A DNA stretch of 64,000 nt from Gautieria morchelliformis (lineage: Eukaryota; Basidiomycota; Agaricomycetes; Gomphales; Gomphaceae): contig WHVA01000534.1 in NCBI GenBank assembly GCA_015179125.1, forward strand, positions 1 to 64,000, in the 5' to 3' direction. The position numbers were made by a program, and so were the translations under genes. Below are positions 62,661 through 64,000 of the stretch, piece by piece (positions within the stretch are counted from its first letter, which is position 1; each line of letters opens with the position of its first letter). The notes under the pieces are model-generated. The model saw only the letters and a list, made by a program, of their open reading frames with translations. It did not search any database and was not told the DNA's origin.

Positions 62661-64000
62661 AGCTCACTCCAGGTGCACCAACCCTTCAGCACAAAGGTTA
62701 ACCCAATGTCACCGGTTGAGCAAAGGGAACTGGATAACTTCCTTGAGGAGAACCTGAAGAGCCATCGTATCCGTCCCTCCAAGTCACCTATGGCATCTCC
62801 AGTCTTCTTTGTGAAGAAAAAGGATGGCAGTCTTAGATTTGTGCAAGACTACCGGAAGCTCAATGATATAACAATCAAGAATGCCTATCCTTTGCCCCTG
62901 TTCCAGACATCATGAATAAGATTGCTGCTGAAGGGCTAAATACTTCACAAAGCTTGACATTCGCTGGGGATATAATAATGTACGCATAAAAGAGGGAGAT
63001 GAGTGGAAGGCAGCCTTTCGGACAAATAGGGGCCTGTATGAACCTCTAGTCATGTTCTTTGGACTCATGAACAGCCCAGCAACCTTCCAGATGATGATGA
63101 ATGACATCTTCAAGAGTCTCATCGATGAAGGGGTTGTGGTGGTGTTCATGGACGACATTCTCATCTTCACAGAGTCGCTTGAAGAACATTGTAGGATTGT
63201 ACGACGTGTCCTTGAAATCCTCCGGGCCAACAACCTGTACCTCAAACCTGAAAAATGCCTATTTGAGCAACTAGAGGTGGAGTATCTCGGCCTCATCCTC
63301 TCTCAAGGACAGGTTGCCATGGACCCAGTCAAGGTTGCAGGGGTGCGGGACTGGCCAATACCACGTAACGTCACTGAAGTCAAATCATTCCTTGGTTTCA
63401 TCAACTTCTACCGTAGATTTGTGGAAGACTTCTCACACATTGCAAAGCCCCTCAACCAGTTGACAAAACAGGATGCCCAATGGTCTTGGGATCCAAATGG
63501 CCCAGAGCAAGCGTCCTTTGACAAGCTCAAACTCCTCATCACCTCAACACCGATCCTTGTCCTCCCTGATCAAGACAAACATTTCCGTCTTGAAACAGAT
63601 GCCTCAGCCTATGCCACAGGAGCAGTACTGTCCCAGCTATGTGATGATGGCAAATGGCGGCCTGTGGGGTTTGTCTCCAAAAGCCTCAATGATGCTGAAC
63701 GCAACTATGCCATCCATGACAAGGAGCTTCTTTCTGTGATTCGGGGATTAGAGGAATGGCGCCACATCTTAGAGGGAACGAAGCACAAGATTGAGATTCT
63801 CAATGACCATCAGAATCTCACCTACTTCCGCACTGCACAAAACCTGAACCGTCGTCAAGCACGCTGGTCACTCTACCTCTCTCGCTTTGATTTTGAGCTG
63901 ATCCATCGTCCTGGTCGTCATTCAGCCAAGCCTGATGCACTCTCACGACGCGTGGATCATAAGCGGGGGGAGGAAGACAACCAAAATCAAGTCTTACTTA
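62601..64000 (+). pseudogene. Element E reverse transcriptase and RNase H, window-truncated
   Basis: The RT start ([42 protein letters not shown]) reads to 62915. After a small indel the frame 62938-64000 is open: KLDIRWGYNNVRIKEG, FFGLMNSPATFQMMMND, VVFMDDILIFTES (FMDD), VEYLGLILSQGQ, FLGFINFYRRFVEDF, RNase H LETDASAYATGAVLSQ, YAIHDKELLSVIRGL, LNDHQNLTYF. Confidence 0.85.

Larger units (their letters stand above)
60245..64000 (+). mobile_element. Ty3 element E, 5' part; continues past the window
   Basis: LTR, gag, knuckle, protease, RT and RNase H in Ty3 order on the plus strand, with frame breaks near 61190, 61420-61560, 62300 and 62915. Distinct from A-D in sequence: FMDD instead of YMDD/YIDD and a different gag. 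Integrase should follow outside. Confidence 0.8.

Noticed and set aside
1..64000. tRNA, rRNA or telomeric repeats
   Set aside because: No cloverleaf-type candidate, rRNA stretch or TTAGGG-type array was noticed on reading; a covariance-model scan would be needed to exclude tRNAs.

Overview
The window is a transposon-dominated stretch of a filamentous fungal genome, most likely a basidiomycete of the Agaricomycetes type. The evidence is spliced genes with 46-70 bp introns, nested Ty3 chromoviruses, copia, Tad-like LINE, Helitron-type, hAT and CACTA-like elements, and a patatin / NB-ARC / TPR receptor of the fungal NLR type. No bacterial operon, tRNA or rRNA was recognised. The species cannot be named from the sequence.

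Layout. 1-6028: Ty3 element C (minus, 5' LTR at 5489-6028), with a Helentron-like element (1067-3942) inserted in its protease/RT reading frame. 6029-15826: Ty3 chromovirus A (minus, decayed), itself hit by C, three solo LTRs (10315-11578, 13139-13527, 14643-15288) and a CACTA-like MITE (12538-12937). 15827-19820: two LINE fragments, one split by another copy of that MITE. 20321-21257: AT-rich CACTA-like elements. 21110-34036: an inverted duplication of a patatin-NB-ARC-TPR gene. The left copy (minus) is broken and the right copy (plus) has an open six-exon model of 1155 codons. The 4 kb spacer holds the last exon of a degenerate homeodomain-type gene. 34134-38172: a hAT remnant, then a 1.26 kb-family solo LTR expanded by nested insertions. 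38541-41147: a solo LTR, a dispersed repeat and a long-TIR MITE. 41148-45042: degraded Ty1/copia element F. 45462-52087: Ty3 chromovirus D (minus) with an antisense spliced zinc-cluster gene between pol and the 3' LTR. 52088-60244: Ty3 chromovirus B (plus), a younger relative of A with a third ORF behind the chromodomain. 60245-64000: Ty3 element E (plus), running off the window.

How it fits together. Insertion order can be read from the nesting: A sits in or beside LINE sequence and then took C, the solo LTRs and a MITE; C then took the Helentron; B cut D's gag; E abuts B. Target-site duplications support at least eight insertions. Compared with B, A has lost many CpG dinucleotides to TpG/CpA, which fits methylation-driven decay. 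The observations most worth following are the inverted NLR pair that ends in a CACTA-like terminus, the spliced antisense Zn-cluster gene inside a Ty3 element, and the frame-preserving Helentron insertion.
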